This document shows positions 63,710-64,000 of a DNA stretch of 64,000 nt, piece by piece; positions within the stretch are counted from its first letter, which is position 1, and each line of letters opens with the position of its first letter. The DNA is from Enterococcus sp. HY326 (GTDB lineage: Bacteria > Bacillota > Bacilli > Lactobacillales > Enterococcaceae). The stretch covers positions 248,001 through 312,000 of the forward strand of contig NZ_JANLGQ010000003.1 of the NCBI RefSeq assembly GCF_026157065.1, given 5' to 3'. The notes beneath the pieces are model-generated. The model ran no database searches. It was not told where the DNA came from and saw only the letters and a list, made by a program, of their open reading frames with translations. Made by a program: the position numbers and the translations under genes.

Positions 63710-63728
63710 TATAATGAAAGCGCAAACA
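63710..63728 (+). promoter_or_regulatory. -10 element and cre site of the PTS IIC gene
   Basis: TATAAT (63710-63715) overlaps TGAAAGCGCAAACA (63715-63728), which fits every fixed position of the CcpA cre consensus. Binding of CcpA here would block transcription. A convincing -35 was not found. Confidence 0.7.
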
Positions 63729-63749
63729 AAGATGTGAGGAGTGAAGTGC

Positions 63750-64000
63750 ATGGATAAATTAAGTAATGTTGGCGATTTTTTTGGGAAATTTGCTGTAAAG
63801 CTAAATCAAAATCGTTATCTATCAGCTATTAAGAATTCTTTTATTGCGATTATTCCCTTTACAATTGTCGGTTCAGTAGCAGTTTTGTTCGGCAGTGTCA
63901 TTTTTGGCTCTGCAATGCTAGGTGGTGTCTCTGGACTAGAATTTTTGCAAGACCTAGCACCAATGTTTACCTCAATTAATTATGGAACGATGAACATTAT
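63750..64000 (+). CDS. PTS sugar transporter subunit IIC, N-terminal fragment
   Basis: The first 83 codons (ATG behind GTGAGGAG) reach the right edge of the window. MDKLSNVGDFFGKFAVKLNQNRYLSAIKNSF matches the start of lactose/cellobiose-family IIC permeases, and a first hydrophobic helix (about 33-50) follows. The cre site supports a sugar uptake role. The substrate cannot be read from this fragment. Confidence 0.85.
   Translation, partial: MDKLSNVGDFFGKFAVKLNQNRYLSAIKNSFIAIIPFTIVGSVAVLFGSVIFGSAMLGGVSGLEFLQDLAPMFTSINYGTMNI

Overview
The window looks like a chromosomal segment of a low-GC Gram-positive coccus of the order Lactobacillales, most likely the genus Enterococcus or a close relative. 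This is inferred from gene content: a relQ-nadK-rluD-mgtE cluster, rpmG-secE-nusG, rplKA/rplJL with an L10 leader, opp genes, class Ib nrdHIEF, a FeoA protein with two FeoA domains, a GlpP antiterminator and CbpA. AGGAGG-type ribosome binding sites, TTG/GTG starts and many intrinsic terminators fit the same picture. No rRNA, tRNA, CRISPR array, complete prophage or recognisable insertion sequence was seen. Species cannot be fixed from the sequence alone.

Layout. 1-3.9 kb: the end of a divergent CYTH-domain gene, then relQ-nadK-pseudouridine synthase-mgtE. 4-10.4 kb: cutC, rlmA, a candidate small RNA (about 5717-5830), trmL, a histidine phosphatase, recD2 and a DUF2798 membrane protein. 10.5-15.3 kb: diacylglycerol kinase, CoA-disulfide reductase with a rhodanese tail, a lipoprotein, a preQ1-I riboswitch with queT, and cbpA. 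15.5-16.5 kb: rpmG-secE-nusG. 16.5-27.2 kb: accessory material between nusG and rplK (lipase-like lipoprotein, GH25 lysozyme with C-terminal repeats, a three-domain glycosyltransferase, an empty AT-rich stretch, then gntR-agaS-lacD-lacC for galactosamine/tagatose phosphate use). 27.4-29.9 kb: rplK-rplA and rplJ-rplL with their leaders. 30-40 kb: a winged-helix AlkX/AlkZ-like protein and an oligopeptide transport region (two oppA genes, DUF3899, oppBCDF). 40-45.1 kb: nagB, mgtC-like, tyrosine phosphatase, DUF92, AI-2E family transporter and glpP. 45.3-48.4 kb: a three-gene glycerol-3-phosphate oxidation operon behind a leader terminator. 48.5-53.5 kb: GntR regulator and a beta-glucoside PTS operon. 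53.6-57.5 kb: nrdHIEF (minus strand). 58-60.7 kb: feoA-feoB-Cys-rich partner. 61-64 kb: two DUF5067-like membrane-anchored paralogues, a class A beta-lactamase-like serine hydrolase and the start of a PTS IIC gene.

Regulation is unusually readable. There are good matches to a preQ1-I riboswitch, an L10 leader, a GlpP-type leader terminator with a cre-like site, a Fur box at feo, tandem NrdR boxes 31 bp apart at nrd, DnaA boxes in the nrd-feo gap, a cre at the last PTS gene, three inverted repeats at the beta-glucoside operon, and related NagR/DasR-like operators before both the gntR gene and nagB. The items most worth a second look are the candidate sRNA near 5.7 kb, the large structured elements after nusG and between nrdE and nrdF, the DnaA-box cluster, the lysozyme repeat domain and the glycosyltransferase with degraded metal-binding motifs. 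I did not find a clear wholly new multi-gene system.
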